Assembly (NCBI GenBank): GCA_963797115.1
Contig: CAWCOH010000001.1
Span: forward strand, 3,286,001-3,350,000
Length of the DNA stretch: 64,000 bases
Direction: 5' to 3'
Source of the DNA: AP-15 sp963797115
GTDB lineage: Bacteria; Pseudomonadota; Alphaproteobacteria; ATCC43930; CGMCC-115725
Below the pieces are notes generated by a model. That model searched no databases, had not been told where the DNA came from, and saw nothing but the letters and a program-made list of their open reading frames with translations. Below, in pieces: positions 16,931-25,265 of this stretch. The position numbers and the translations under genes were made by a program. Position 1 is the first letter of the stretch. Every line of letters begins with the position of its first letter.

Positions 16931-17779
16931 CTATGGCGAGGCATTCGAGAATGCATTTGAAAAGATCACTCGCCTACGCCCAGGAAAAGCCGACATTTCA
17001 CGCTGAATTATCCGCCTTAAACCAAGTTGACTTTCCCTTGATAAATCCCTGTCGGCGAATTCTGCTGTAATCAGTCCGGTCTCGACGAAATGCTGCAAAT
17101 GCGGGCGAGGTAGCGGCGCTGGAGTTTCGTAAATATTGCGTTTGGCGTGTGTATAGCTTTCCCATGCCAACATATCTGCGGCTTGTAACGGTCTTATTGT
17201 CTCGGATGACAGAAACGCCGATCCAATCAAGTGTACCCAATTTGGGAATTTTCGATCCCCATTATAGAATCGTGCTTTTAACTTATCAAATGTATCTTGG
17301 AATGGGGCCTTTCTAACTTCTGGTCTATCATCAAATATTATTGTTATAGCCTTGTCGGCATCTTGCTTTTCTGTCTTTTTGATCGCAAAATCGAAACAGC
17401 TTTTGAGGGCGTACCACTCGGCATCTCCAAACAATACTCTTAATTGACCGACTATAATTTGGTCCCAAGCTACCTTATCAACGGCCATTACGTAACCAAT
17501 GAGCTTGGCATCCAAAATAAGCTGCCGAAAATCATGGATTACGGCGTTACGATCGGCCTCAGAATAACTAAAGAATTCCCCATGGCGCGCCATACAGTTT
17601 GCCATGTGAAACCGCCTAAGTGTCGGTTTCCCCGGTAACGGCTCCTTTAGCTTGGCGGCCCAAGCCTCATCGAATGGCTTCCATTGATCTTCTGTGCCGA
17701 CAAATCCAACCATCACGACGATTTCAGAGTCGCCATGCGTGCCGCTGTCGTCAAAGTATGCCGACAACACTAAGATCAA
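16931..17779 (-). CDS. DUF3800 domain protein, AT-richer than its surroundings
   Basis: A 282-residue protein with the DUF3800 layout: N-terminal YFDDSGTHGDSEIVVMVGFV (conserved D-D/E-S-G), a central TIIFDDRPEV segment and the C-terminal LQAADMLAWESY signature. The fold is RNase H-like and is proposed to be nuclease-related; members are common in mobile and defence regions. The gene is clearly lower in GC with A/T-ending codons (for example around 17260-17420), unlike the flanking genes, which points to recent transfer. The start is a TTG preceded by GAGAGGG. Confidence 0.85.
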   Translation of the reverse strand: MILVLSAYFDDSGTHGDSEIVVMVGFVGTEDQWKPFDEAWAAKLKEPLPGKPTLRRFHMANCMARHGEFFSYSEADRNAVIHDFRQLILDAKLIGYVMAVDKVAWDQIIVGQLRVLFGDAEWYALKSCFDFAIKKTEKQDADKAITIIFDDRPEVRKAPFQDTFDKLKARFYNGDRKFPNWVHLIGSAFLSSETIRPLQAADMLAWESYTHAKRNIYETPAPLPRPHLQHFVETGLITAEFADRDLSRESQLGLRRIIQREMSAFPGRRRVIFSNAFSNASP

Positions 17780-17840
17780 GCCCTCTCGTGAGGATCGCGG
17801 GAGTAACGCCGCGTCATGTCCACGAATTCCAGGGGCGCGC

Positions 17841-18138
17841 TCATAGCGCCCTCCCGTCGGGTGGGGTTATGTAGCGCATGGGTACGCGAAAGGCAATATC
17901 GCCGGTCTCGTCCAGCTTGCGGTAGATTAGGATCAGGTCGGGCCTGAGGTGGCAATCGCGGTGATCGGTCCACTCGCCGCTGAGCCTATGATCGAAATAC
18001 CGCCGCGGCAACGGCTCGTCCTTGGCCAGCATGGTCACGGTTTCGAGCAAGTCGGCGTCGAGGCGATTGCCGTGCCGTCCCTGATTTTTCGCGCTTGTAG
18101 TCGCGCTGAAAGCGGCCGGTGTATCTAACAATCCGCAT
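17841..18138 (-). pseudogene. YafQ/RelE-family toxin with a one-base frameshift
   Basis: The first codons from ATG 18138 read MRIVRYTGRFQRDYKREK, the usual YafQ start. The rest (GRHGNRLDADLLETV, then LPRRYFDHRLSGEW and RDCHLRPDLILIYR) is in another frame. The break falls at a run of five T on the plus strand (18085-18089). Removing one base joins both parts. The intact protein would be a ribosome-dependent mRNA interferase. Its ATG lies inside the 3' end of the antitoxin gene, the normal overlap. Confidence 0.75.
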
Positions 18139-18388
18139 TCAGGCTCGCGAACAGCTCTCCGGGCGGGCCGACGGTCGTCAGCTCGCCGCGCCGCGCGGCC
18201 TTCATTGCCTCGATCGTTTCCTCGTTCGGGACCAGCAGCTCAAACGGGAGCGCTTTCTCCTTGGCGATTTTGACCAACATCAGACGGAACGCGTCGGATA
18301 CGGTAAGGCCCATCGCCTCGAGGACCGCAGCAGCTTCAGTCTTGATCTGCTCGTCGATGCGGGCACGAACCACGGAATTGGCCGTCAT
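18125..18388 (-). CDS. RelB/DinJ-family antitoxin
   Basis: An 87-residue protein starting MTANSVVRARIDEQIKTEAA, with the ribbon-helix-helix pattern of RelB/DinJ and the VLEAMGLTVSDAFRLMLVKI segment that is diagnostic. The C-terminal half is acidic and would wrap the toxin. It overlaps the start of the YafQ-like toxin gene. It should also repress its own promoter. Confidence 0.87.
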   Translation of the reverse strand: MTANSVVRARIDEQIKTEAAAVLEAMGLTVSDAFRLMLVKIAKEKALPFELLVPNEETIEAMKAARRGELTTVGPPGELFASLNADC

Positions 18389-18489
18389 ACAACACCTCGT
18401 GGGCTACAATGTAGCACAAGTGGGCAGAGTTCAAGGCGGCTTATTATTAAATGGGTCAGAAGAAAAGCGTGGGTAGTGTCGGTTGCTGT

Positions 18490-18605
18490 GGGTCCCGGGC
18501 GGCATCGGGATTAAAATTTCCGATGTAGCGGCGAATACCCTCGACGTCGGCCAGAGCCGAGAAAGTCCAAACGACCGGCTTTACCGGGGCTTTGGAACGG
18601 GGCAA
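18490..18605 (-). pseudogene. ParE-family toxin fragment
   Basis: In a frame overlapping the end of the antitoxin gene, VKPVVWTFSALADVEGIRRY then IGNFNPDAAR match the first 30 residues of ParE/RelE toxins. Homology stops at about 18490 and an unrelated 12-codon tail follows. No canonical ATG is present; TTG 18605 is the likely start. About two thirds of the toxin is gone. Confidence 0.6.
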
Positions 18606-18757
18606 GGCAACTCGTTAGGCGTGCCCCAGGAGCGCAGCCACTTCACTACTTCTTCATGGGGAACGACCCGGCCGGCATCGATGTCCGCCTCTGCTTCGGC
18701 AATCGCCCGCGCCTCGGCTTCCTCGTCTACGTCAAAAATGGTTTTGGTCGTGGCCAT
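18581..18757 (-). CDS. Antitoxin partner of the truncated ParE toxin
   Basis: From ATG 18757 a 58-residue acidic protein: MATTKTIFDVDEEAEARAIA, then AEADIDAGRVVPHEEVVKWL and WGTPNE. This pattern (E-A-D-x-x-A-G-R-x-x-P-H-E-E-V) is common in small antitoxins found before ParE-type toxins. The toxin reading frame overlaps its 3' end. With the toxin truncated it is an orphan. Confidence 0.7.
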   Translation of the reverse strand: MATTKTIFDVDEEAEARAIAEAEADIDAGRVVPHEEVVKWLRSWGTPNELPCPVPKPR

Positions 18758-18797
18758 GACAATTCCCCGTGCGCACTCTGTACTATCACACATCGGC

Positions 18798-19340
18798 TTA
18801 CCGGGAAGCTAATGATTTTGCCGGCCGGCGCAAGCGTACTGGCATCGATCCGCTCCACGTGGTTCGCTGCCTCAGACCCGCGAGCTTGGTCGGTAATAGC
18901 GCTGGTGGGCGTCGGGGTCGAAATAGCTGGCGTAGAAACGCCGAACATGGGACAGGAGCGCCTGACAATTGTCGCCGCTCGACTTCATCGTCGGCGAGCG
19001 CATGCCACAATGAGCCGTGCAGTTCGCGCAATGCGGCGTCGCGGTCGACGCGGGTGAAACGGCCGGCTTCGTAGACCACCTTGCCCGCCACCATGACGAG
19101 GTCGACACCGTCGATCTTGGCGCGCTGCAGGACCGCGTCGAGCACCGGGGTCTCGGGATCGAGATGGGGTAGGCGAGCTTGTCCCGGTCGATCAGCACGA
19201 GATCGGCGGCCTTGCCGACCGCGAGGGTGCCGATATGGCTGCCGAAGGGGGTCGTCGCGGCCCCGCCCGCGGTCGCCATGCGCAATACCTGGCCTGGGCT
19301 CGGGACAACCGCGTCCCGACGCAATCGTTGTGGACAATAG
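18798..19340 (-). pseudogene. C-terminal copy of the amidohydrolase, decayed
   Basis: The minus strand carries SPGQVLRMATAGGAATTPFG and SHIGTLAVGKAADLVLI in one frame, and YLDPETPVLDAVLQRAK then VDLVMVAGKVVYEAGRFTRV in another. All match the last third of the intact amidohydrolase at 20061-21602 at high identity. A frameshift lies near 19165 and the 3' end is garbled. It is a partial duplication on the same strand, separated from the intact copy by a toxin-antitoxin pair. Confidence 0.8.
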
Positions 19341-19365
19341 GCACACGTTGTCATAAAAATCTGAA

Positions 19366-19653
19366 ATGGAAGAGTGGGATTTCGCTTTTGATCCAGAAAA
19401 GAACGCCTGGCTTATCCAGAAGCGCGGGATCAGTTTCGAACAGATCATCGCCTCGATCGAAAGCAGCAAGCTCATTCAGGTGCTGGAGCACCCAAACGCG
19501 GAACGGTACGCGAACCAGCTTCTCTACGAGGTTGAAGTCGACGGGTATGTCCATGTCGTGCCGGTGGTCAGGGAAGGCCGGATCCTATTTCTCAAGACGA
19601 TTTATCCGAGCCGCAAGGTAACCAGGAGGCGCAGCAAAGGAGGGCCTGGATGA
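19366..19653 (+). CDS. BrnT-like toxin
   Basis: A 95-residue protein: MEEWDFAFDPEKNAWLIQKR and GISFEQIIASIES are the usual start of the BrnT/DUF4258-like toxin group (F-x-x-D-x-x-K-N-x-x-L-x-x-x-R-G-I-S-F). The later strand VHVVPVVREGRILFLKTIYP is also typical. It is expected to be an RNase of the RelE fold. Its last codons overlap the start of the next gene by four bases, so toxin and antitoxin are co-translated, toxin first. Confidence 0.8.
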   Translation: MEEWDFAFDPEKNAWLIQKRGISFEQIIASIESSKLIQVLEHPNAERYANQLLYEVEVDGYVHVVPVVREGRILFLKTIYPSRKVTRRRSKGGPG

Positions 19654-19925
19654 AAAAGCGCGGATTTTATGATGACGAGGAAAAAGACCTGATCGCCGCA
19701 TATGAGAGCGGCGAATTCAAGCCCGTGAAGGACCGGCAAACGGCGAAGCAGATTGCCGTCCAAGCAGCCGGCCGCTACCTGCGCAAGGATGCACGCATCA
19801 ACATTCGCCTCTCGAGCGCCGACCTCGAGATGCTCAAACGACGTGCCGCGGAGGAAGGACTTCCATATCAGAGCCTGATCGCGAGCATCCTCCACAAATA
19901 CGTCAGTGGAACCAAGGCGGGATGA
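19650..19925 (+). CDS. BrnA/CopG-like antitoxin
   Basis: A 91-residue partner of the preceding toxin. It begins MKKRGFYDDEEKDLIAAYES and has the ribbon-helix-helix DNA-binding segment (RINIRLSSADLEMLKRRAAE) followed by GLPYQSLIASILHKYV, the classical C-terminal layout of this antitoxin group. GGAGG lies just before the ATG, inside the toxin gene. Confidence 0.85.
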   Translation: MKKRGFYDDEEKDLIAAYESGEFKPVKDRQTAKQIAVQAAGRYLRKDARINIRLSSADLEMLKRRAAEEGLPYQSLIASILHKYVSGTKAG

Positions 19926-20060
19926 ACCTTAGAGGCCGGGCTAAGAAATCTATGGTCGGCTGGATCGGCGCCGTGCGTCCTTCGTCTCAATTCTTGCCCA
20001 GCCTCCTGAGTGACGCCCGCGGAGAGGTTGGCTCAGGAAGACGAGCCCTTCCCGGGTCGT

Positions 20061-21602
20061 TCAAACCCGCGAGCTGGATCGGTAGTAGGGCTGGTGCACC
20101 TCGGGGTCGAAATAGCCGGCGTAGAAGCGGCGGACATGGGGCAGCAGCGCCTTCGACAGCTGCCGCCGCTCGATCTCGTCGTCGGCGAGAGCATGCTGCA
20201 ATGATTTGTGCAGCTCACGCAGCGCCGCGGCGCGGTCGACGCGGGTGAAGCGGCCGCCTTCGTAAATCACCTCGCCCGCCACCATGACGAGGTCGACGCC
20301 GTCGCTCTTGGCGCGCTGCAGGACGGCGTCGAGGACCGGGGTTTCCGGGTCGAGATAGGGGTAGGCGAGCTTGTCCCAGTCGATCAGCACGAGATCGGCG
20401 GCCGTGCCGACCGCGATCGTGCCGATATGGCTGCCGTAGGGGGTGGTTGCCGCACCGCCGACGGTGGCCATGCGCAATACCTGGCCCGGGCTCGGGACGT
20501 CTGCGTCTTCCATCCCCGGGACCCGGTGCGCGCGCAACACCATGCGCATCTCCTGCAGCATGTCGCGGTCGTCGTTGATCCCGGCCTCGTCGAGGCCGAT
20601 CGCGGTGTCGATGCCGCGCTGCTCGAAGGCGTTGAGCGGGGCCACCCCGCTGCGCAGCCGGAAATTCGAGCTGCAGTTGTGGCAGATGTGGGTGCCGGTC
20701 GCGGCGATATGGTCGAGGTCGGCTTCGTTGAGCCACACGCCGTGGCCCAATGTCAGCCTTGGTCCGAGAAAGCCGAAGCGGGCGATCACGTCGAGTGCGG
20801 TGCCGCCGCCGCGCCGGCGGGCGTATTCCTTCTGGTAGGCGGTCTCGACAAGGTGCATATGCATCGGCTCCTGGTAACGAGCCGAGAGATCGGCGAGCAT
20901 TTCGAGTGCGGCGTCCGAGCACCAATGGAGGTTGGCCGGCGCCAGCTGGATCTTGACCCGCTCGCTCTCCTGGTACGTGGCGTGGAGATGCTCGAAGAGC
21001 GCGCCGTAATCGGCCAGAGATAGCGGGAAACGCGCGAAATGGCGCTCGAGCGCCGGCCGCAATTCAGCCGGCAGGCTCGCGGTGAATTCCTTGTCGTCCC
21101 GATAGACAAGCCGGTTCTGGTCGCGCATGGCGAAGGAATAAGAGACCCGCATGCCGATATCCTGGTAGGCGCGGATCACCTCGCCCGCGCCCGCCTCGAC
21201 CGCGGCGAGGCCGCCCGGCAGCCAGCCGTGCAGATGCTGCACGGTGGTGATGCCCGAGGCGATCATCTCGAAGGCCGAATAGAGCGTATCGAGGTAGAGA
21301 TCGACGCGACGCGCCACGAGCCGGGTCACGAACCACAGCTCGAGCGGCATATCGGGGGAGCCGAGCTGCACCGGGGTCAGCCCGACATGGTGGTGGGCGT
21401 TGACAAAGCCCGGCAACAGCACTTGGCGCCCGGTGCCGAGCACCGGGACATCCGGATGCCTTGCGATGAGATCCGCGGCGGCCCCGATCTCGGTGATGAC
21501 CCCGTCGCGCTGGAGGACCGCACCGTCTTCGATCTGCTGCCAATGGCGGCGGGAGGCGGGCGCGGTGAAGATGGTGCGGGCGCGGATGATGCTGGCGGCC
21601 AT
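20061..21602 (-). CDS. Metal-dependent amidohydrolase / deaminase family protein
   Basis: A 513-residue enzyme of the amidohydrolase superfamily (cytosine/guanine deaminase-like, cytosolic, no signal). Metal ligands are visible: H-x-H-type in GFVNAHHHVGLTP, His in EPMHMHLVET, His in LTLGHGVWLNEADLDHI, and the catalytic Asp in TAIGLDEAGINDD. The C-terminal GAATTPYGSHIGTIAVGTAA-DLVLID segment rebuilds the composite beta-sheet. It should hydrolyse a C-N bond of a ring or amide; the substrate is unknown. At least three relics of the same gene lie upstream (14.6, 16.8 and 18.8-19.3 kb). Confidence 0.9.
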   Translation of the reverse strand: MAASIIRARTIFTAPASRRHWQQIEDGAVLQRDGVITEIGAAADLIARHPDVPVLGTGRQVLLPGFVNAHHHVGLTPVQLGSPDMPLELWFVTRLVARRVDLYLDTLYSAFEMIASGITTVQHLHGWLPGGLAAVEAGAGEVIRAYQDIGMRVSYSFAMRDQNRLVYRDDKEFTASLPAELRPALERHFARFPLSLADYGALFEHLHATYQESERVKIQLAPANLHWCSDAALEMLADLSARYQEPMHMHLVETAYQKEYARRRGGGTALDVIARFGFLGPRLTLGHGVWLNEADLDHIAATGTHICHNCSSNFRLRSGVAPLNAFEQRGIDTAIGLDEAGINDDRDMLQEMRMVLRAHRVPGMEDADVPSPGQVLRMATVGGAATTPYGSHIGTIAVGTAADLVLIDWDKLAYPYLDPETPVLDAVLQRAKSDGVDLVMVAGEVIYEGGRFTRVDRAAALRELHKSLQHALADDEIERRQLSKALLPHVRRFYAGYFDPEVHQPYYRSSSRV

Positions 21603-21945
21603 GGGTTATCTCCGAGGTCAAACCGGAGGTCAGCCTACTCCGGCCGTCTTGCTCCCCCTAACGTTGCGCAGGTCCGGCTTCACCCCATATATCGCCTCAT
21701 ACTATAACCTCAATTATCGGAAATAACATGCTTATCGAGCGACGCCAGAATTCCTCTGCCATTCCCCTGCCGACCGCACGAAATTCCGCTGCCGAGCAAC
21801 TGGATGAGATTTCTCTAAGTCACGGATTTGTTGTAGATATTTGGCTCAAACGGAGCGCGTTTCGACCTTCAGAATGCGTTTTTTCCCTGCCGTCGGGGAA
21901 TTCGAGCGCGCATAGTGGAAGCCGATGCAGAGGAGGCGCCCGCCG
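21603..21945. other. Divergent promoter region
   Basis: This AT-richer gap separates the amidohydrolase (minus) from the rhodanese operon (plus). No gene or repeat was recognised; it must contain both promoters. Confidence 0.5.
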
Positions 21946-23529
21946 ATGACCGAAACCATCGATGTGGTGACGTTGCGAGGGTGGCTCGCCGATGGCGGGG
22001 AGATTGCCTTTCTCGATGTGCGCGAAGAGGGACAGCACGGATCGGGTCATCCGCTGCTCGCGGTCAACATCCCCTATAGCCGGCTGGAGGCCGAGATCCT
22101 GCGCCTGGTGCCGCGGCCCTCGTGCCGGATCGTCGTCCTCGATGATGCCGACGGTGTGGCCGAGAAGGCAGCCCGCCGCCTCGAGGGGCTGGGCTACGAC
22201 GGCGTCCACCTGCTGGAGGGTGGTGCCGCGGCATGGGCGGCCGCGGGTTATCGACTGTTTCCGAGCACCAACGTCCCGAGCAAGGCTTTTGCCGAGATCA
22301 TCGAGCACGAATTCGCCACCCCGGCGATCTCGGCCGAAGAGCTCGATCGGCTGCGGCGGTCGGGCAAGCCGGTGACTGTCCTCGACAGCCGCCCGCTCGA
22401 TGAATATGCGCGGTTTCACGTGCCGGGCGCCGTCCCTTGCCCCGGCGCCGAGCTCGCCCATCGCTTCGCCGATCTCGTACCCTTGCCCGAGACCCTGGTC
22501 GTCGTTTCCTGTGCCGGGCGGACCCGCGGCATCATCGGCGCGCAATCGCTGATCGACGCCGGCGTTCCCAACCGGGTTTTCTCCCTGGCGGGAGGGACGC
22601 AGGGCTGGCGGCTCGCCGGGCTGGAGCTGGAGAGCGGGCTCGGCTCGGGGCTGGCCCCGGTCAGCGCCGACGGCGTTGCCGCGGCGCGGCGGCGGGCCAC
22701 GGCAGTTGCCGCGCGCTTCGGGGTCCGCGCGATCGACCATGCGACCCTCGCGAGGTGGCGCGCCGAGGCCAACCGGCGGACGACCCATGTGCTCGACGTG
22801 CGCACACCGGAGGAATTCGCTGCGGGGCACCTGCCGGGTTCAGTTTCCGCCCCGGGCGGCCAATTGGTGCAGGCGATCGACCGCTGGGTCGGGACCCGCG
22901 GGGCGCGCCTCGTGCTGGTCGACGACACCGGCACCCGCGCGATCATGACCGCGCATTGGATCGCGCAGATGGGCTGGGACGTCCGGATCCTGGAAGAGGG
23001 GTTGAAGGGGACGCCCTTTGAGACCGGGCAGACCGGAGCGGCCTCGCCGGCCCTTCCGGCGATTCAGGCGATCGAGCCCGAGGAAGCGGCGCGCTGGCTT
23101 ACCGAAGGTGCAGCGGCGATCTCGCTCGATCCGAGCGCTGCCTACCGACTCTGTCACCCGCAAGGAGCTGTCTGGGCCAACCGGGCGCGCCTCGACCGGC
23201 TGCCCCCGGAAATACTTGAGGCGCGGCGGATCGTTCTCTTTGCGGATGACGCGGCAACGCCCCTGGCTGCGGTCGACCTCGGCGAGCTCACAACGGCCGG
23301 CCTCGCCTTGGTGCGCGGCGGCTCGAGCGCCTGGCGCCACGCCGGATTGCCGGTCACCTCTTCGCCGGACGAGCCGCCTGACGACGAGCGTATCGATTAT
23401 CTGTTCTGGAATCATGACCGGCACACCGGCAACGCCGCGGCGATGCGCGCCTATCTCCATTGGGAGACCGAGCTGCCTGCGCAGATCGCCGCCGACGGCC
23501 TCTCCGGGTTCAGGGTCGCCGCGACATGA
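21946..23529 (+). CDS. Four-module rhodanese-like protein
   Basis: About 527 residues from ATG 21946 (preceded by GAGGAGG). Four rhodanese modules can be seen at about residues 1-110, 120-230, 260-360 and 370-485, each with a D-x-R/D-V-R strand (FLDVREEG, VLDSRPLDEYARFHVPGA, VLDVRTPEEFAAGHLPG). Only the second has the active-site loop cysteine (VVSCAGRTRG); modules 1 and 3 have Asp there (VLDDADG, LVDDTGTR) and module 4 is the most diverged. It is probably a sulfurtransferase with one catalytic and three structural modules. The stop overlaps the next start (ATGA). Confidence 0.88.
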   Translation: MTETIDVVTLRGWLADGGEIAFLDVREEGQHGSGHPLLAVNIPYSRLEAEILRLVPRPSCRIVVLDDADGVAEKAARRLEGLGYDGVHLLEGGAAAWAAAGYRLFPSTNVPSKAFAEIIEHEFATPAISAEELDRLRRSGKPVTVLDSRPLDEYARFHVPGAVPCPGAELAHRFADLVPLPETLVVVSCAGRTRGIIGAQSLIDAGVPNRVFSLAGGTQGWRLAGLELESGLGSGLAPVSADGVAAARRRATAVAARFGVRAIDHATLARWRAEANRRTTHVLDVRTPEEFAAGHLPGSVSAPGGQLVQAIDRWVGTRGARLVLVDDTGTRAIMTAHWIAQMGWDVRILEEGLKGTPFETGQTGAASPALPAIQAIEPEEAARWLTEGAAAISLDPSAAYRLCHPQGAVWANRARLDRLPPEILEARRIVLFADDAATPLAAVDLGELTTAGLALVRGGSSAWRHAGLPVTSSPDEPPDDERIDYLFWNHDRHTGNAAAMRAYLHWETELPAQIAADGLSGFRVAAT

Positions 23530-24410
23530 TGACCGTCCTGACCCCGACCCTCGAAATCGCCTACGAGGAAAGAGGGCCGGCGGGCGGCCCAGCGGTCGTG
23601 CTGCTGCACGGCTTTCCCGACGATATCACGGCCTATGACGGTGTCGCGCCGTCGCTTGCCGCCGCCGGCTGGCGAGTGATCCTACCCTATCTGCGCGGCT
23701 ACGGGCCGACGCGGTTTCTCGACCCGCTCACCCCGCGTTCCGGCCAGCAGGCCGCACTCGGCCGTGATCTCCTTGACCTCCTCGACGCGCTCGGCATCGA
23801 GCGCGCGGCTCTCGCCGGCTACGACTGGGGTGGCCGCGCGGCCTGCATCGTTGCGGCATTGTGGCCGGAGCGCGTGGCCGCTCTCGTCTCGATGGGTGGC
23901 TACAACATCCAGAACATCGCCCGCTCGGGCGAGCCGGCCCCACCCGACCGCGAGCACCGGCTCCGGTACCAATGGTATTTCCACACCGAGCGCGGCCGCG
24001 CCGGGCTGGCGGCGAACCGCAGGCCGCTGTGCCGCCTCTTATGGCAGCTGTGGTCGCCGAACTGGCATTTCGACGAGGCGACCTACGAGCGGACAGCGGC
24101 GTCCTTCGACAATCCCAATTTTGTCGACGTGGTGATCCAGTCCTACCGCCACCGCTACGGCATGGCGCCAGGCGATCCGAGCCTCGATGCGATCGAGGAA
24201 CAGCTCTCGGCGCAACCGCCGATCAGCGTGCCGACGATCGCTCTGCATGGCGCCTGCGACGGGGTTTCGTTGCCGGATAGCTCGGCCGGGCACGCGCGCT
24301 TCTTCACCGGGTCCTATCAGCGCCGAGTGATCCCGGTCGCCGGGCACTTCCTGCCGCAGGAGGCGCCGGGTGCCGTGATCGAAGCGCTGTCGGAGCTGCG
24401 CCTGCGCTGA
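23526..24410 (+). CDS. Alpha/beta hydrolase, epoxide-hydrolase/dehalogenase type
   Basis: A 294-residue hydrolase. The oxyanion motif is LLHGFPD, the nucleophile elbow LAGYDWGGRAA has Asp rather than Ser, and the catalytic His lies in VAGHFLPQEAPG. Asp-nucleophile members hydrolyse epoxides or carbon-halogen bonds through an ester intermediate. The tandem ATG overlaps the rhodanese stop by four bases, so the two are translationally coupled. The substrate is unknown. Confidence 0.9.
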   Translation: MMTVLTPTLEIAYEERGPAGGPAVVLLHGFPDDITAYDGVAPSLAAAGWRVILPYLRGYGPTRFLDPLTPRSGQQAALGRDLLDLLDALGIERAALAGYDWGGRAACIVAALWPERVAALVSMGGYNIQNIARSGEPAPPDREHRLRYQWYFHTERGRAGLAANRRPLCRLLWQLWSPNWHFDEATYERTAASFDNPNFVDVVIQSYRHRYGMAPGDPSLDAIEEQLSAQPPISVPTIALHGACDGVSLPDSSAGHARFFTGSYQRRVIPVAGHFLPQEAPGAVIEALSELRLR

Positions 24411-24991
24411 GCACGTCCCTACGGATCGCCGTCATCGGTACATCGGGTTCGGGAAAGACGACCCTCGCAAAGGCGCTCGCCCGTCAGTTCGCCTTGCCCT
24501 GTATCGAGCTTGACGCGCTCAATTGGCAGCCGGGCTGGCGCGACTTGTTGCGGAGCGACCCCGATGAGTTCGGTCGCCGGGTCGCCATCGCCATCGCCGC
24601 CGATGGCTGGGTGCTCGACGGGAATTATGACCGTGTTCGCGACCTGGTGTGGCGGCAGGCGACCCATCTGGTGTGGCTCGACTATCAACGCCCGATCATC
24701 ATGTATCGGGTGACCCGTCGCACCCTGGTAAGGGCGGCGTTGGGTACAGAACTCTGGGCCGGCAACCGCGAGAGATGGCCGCATATGTTGCGGCCGAGCC
24801 ATCCGATCCGCTGGGCTTGGAGCACATGGCATCGGCGCCGTAGAGAGGTCGAGGAGTGCATCACGCAGCACGACTACGCCCACCTCGTCGTGCTGCGGCT
24901 GCGCCGGCCATCCGAGGCACGAAAGCTGCTCAGCCAGCTGAAGGAAGCCGGCAGGCCGAGTACCTTGACAGGGTTCCGGACGGCCTCCTAA
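24407..24991 (+). CDS. Adenylate-kinase-like P-loop nucleotide kinase
   Basis: The frame reads SLRIAVIGTSGSGKTTLAKA (Walker A GTSGSGKT), then LPCIELDALNWQPGW and GWVLDGNYD, RVTRRTLVRA and WAWSTWHRRR. This is the layout of the small topology-modulation/adenylate-kinase-like family common in bacteria. The P-loop lies before the first ATG (24494), and no ATG, GTG or TTG is available upstream in frame. The start is therefore probably CTG 24407, which overlaps the hydrolase stop. Confidence 0.8.
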   Translation: MSTSLRIAVIGTSGSGKTTLAKALARQFALPCIELDALNWQPGWRDLLRSDPDEFGRRVAIAIAADGWVLDGNYDRVRDLVWRQATHLVWLDYQRPIIMYRVTRRTLVRAALGTELWAGNRERWPHMLRPSHPIRWAWSTWHRRRREVEECITQHDYAHLVVLRLRRPSEARKLLSQLKEAGRPSTLTGFRTAS

Positions 24992-25008
24992 ATGCCGCGG
25001 GCCGAGAC

Positions 25009-25083
25009 GGGCGCGTAGCTCAGCGGGAGAGCACACCCTTCACACGGGTGGGGTCACAGGTTCAATCCCTGTCGCGCCCACCA
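25009..25083 (+). tRNA. tRNA-Val (anticodon CAC)
   Basis: A complete cloverleaf: acceptor GGGCGCG pairs with CGCGCCC, D-arm GCTCAGCGGGAGAGC, anticodon stem CACCC/GGGTG with loop TTCACAC (anticodon CAC), T-arm with GGTTCAATCC, and an encoded 3' CCA. A tyrosine recombinase gene ends 183 nt downstream and points toward it, so its 3' end is the probable attachment site of the element to the right. Confidence 0.95.
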
Positions 25084-25265
25084 GCCCTTTCAGAAGCTTA
25101 TGGGACTTCCTGCCTGACCGTTCAAACGCTACTCCACGGATTTTCCACGGGCTGGGGATGAGAACATCGCGAAGTGGCCCTTTCTCGTGTGACGAGACGG
25201 CCACTCCCGCTGAGCCTGCACCCCCGATTTGAGGGATTGGGGAAGATGAGCCTCGCAAACGCTCT

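Noticed and set aside
17776..17844. 22-codon frame overlapping the YafQ-like toxin stop
   Set aside because: Too short and without a known family; start overlap alone is not enough.
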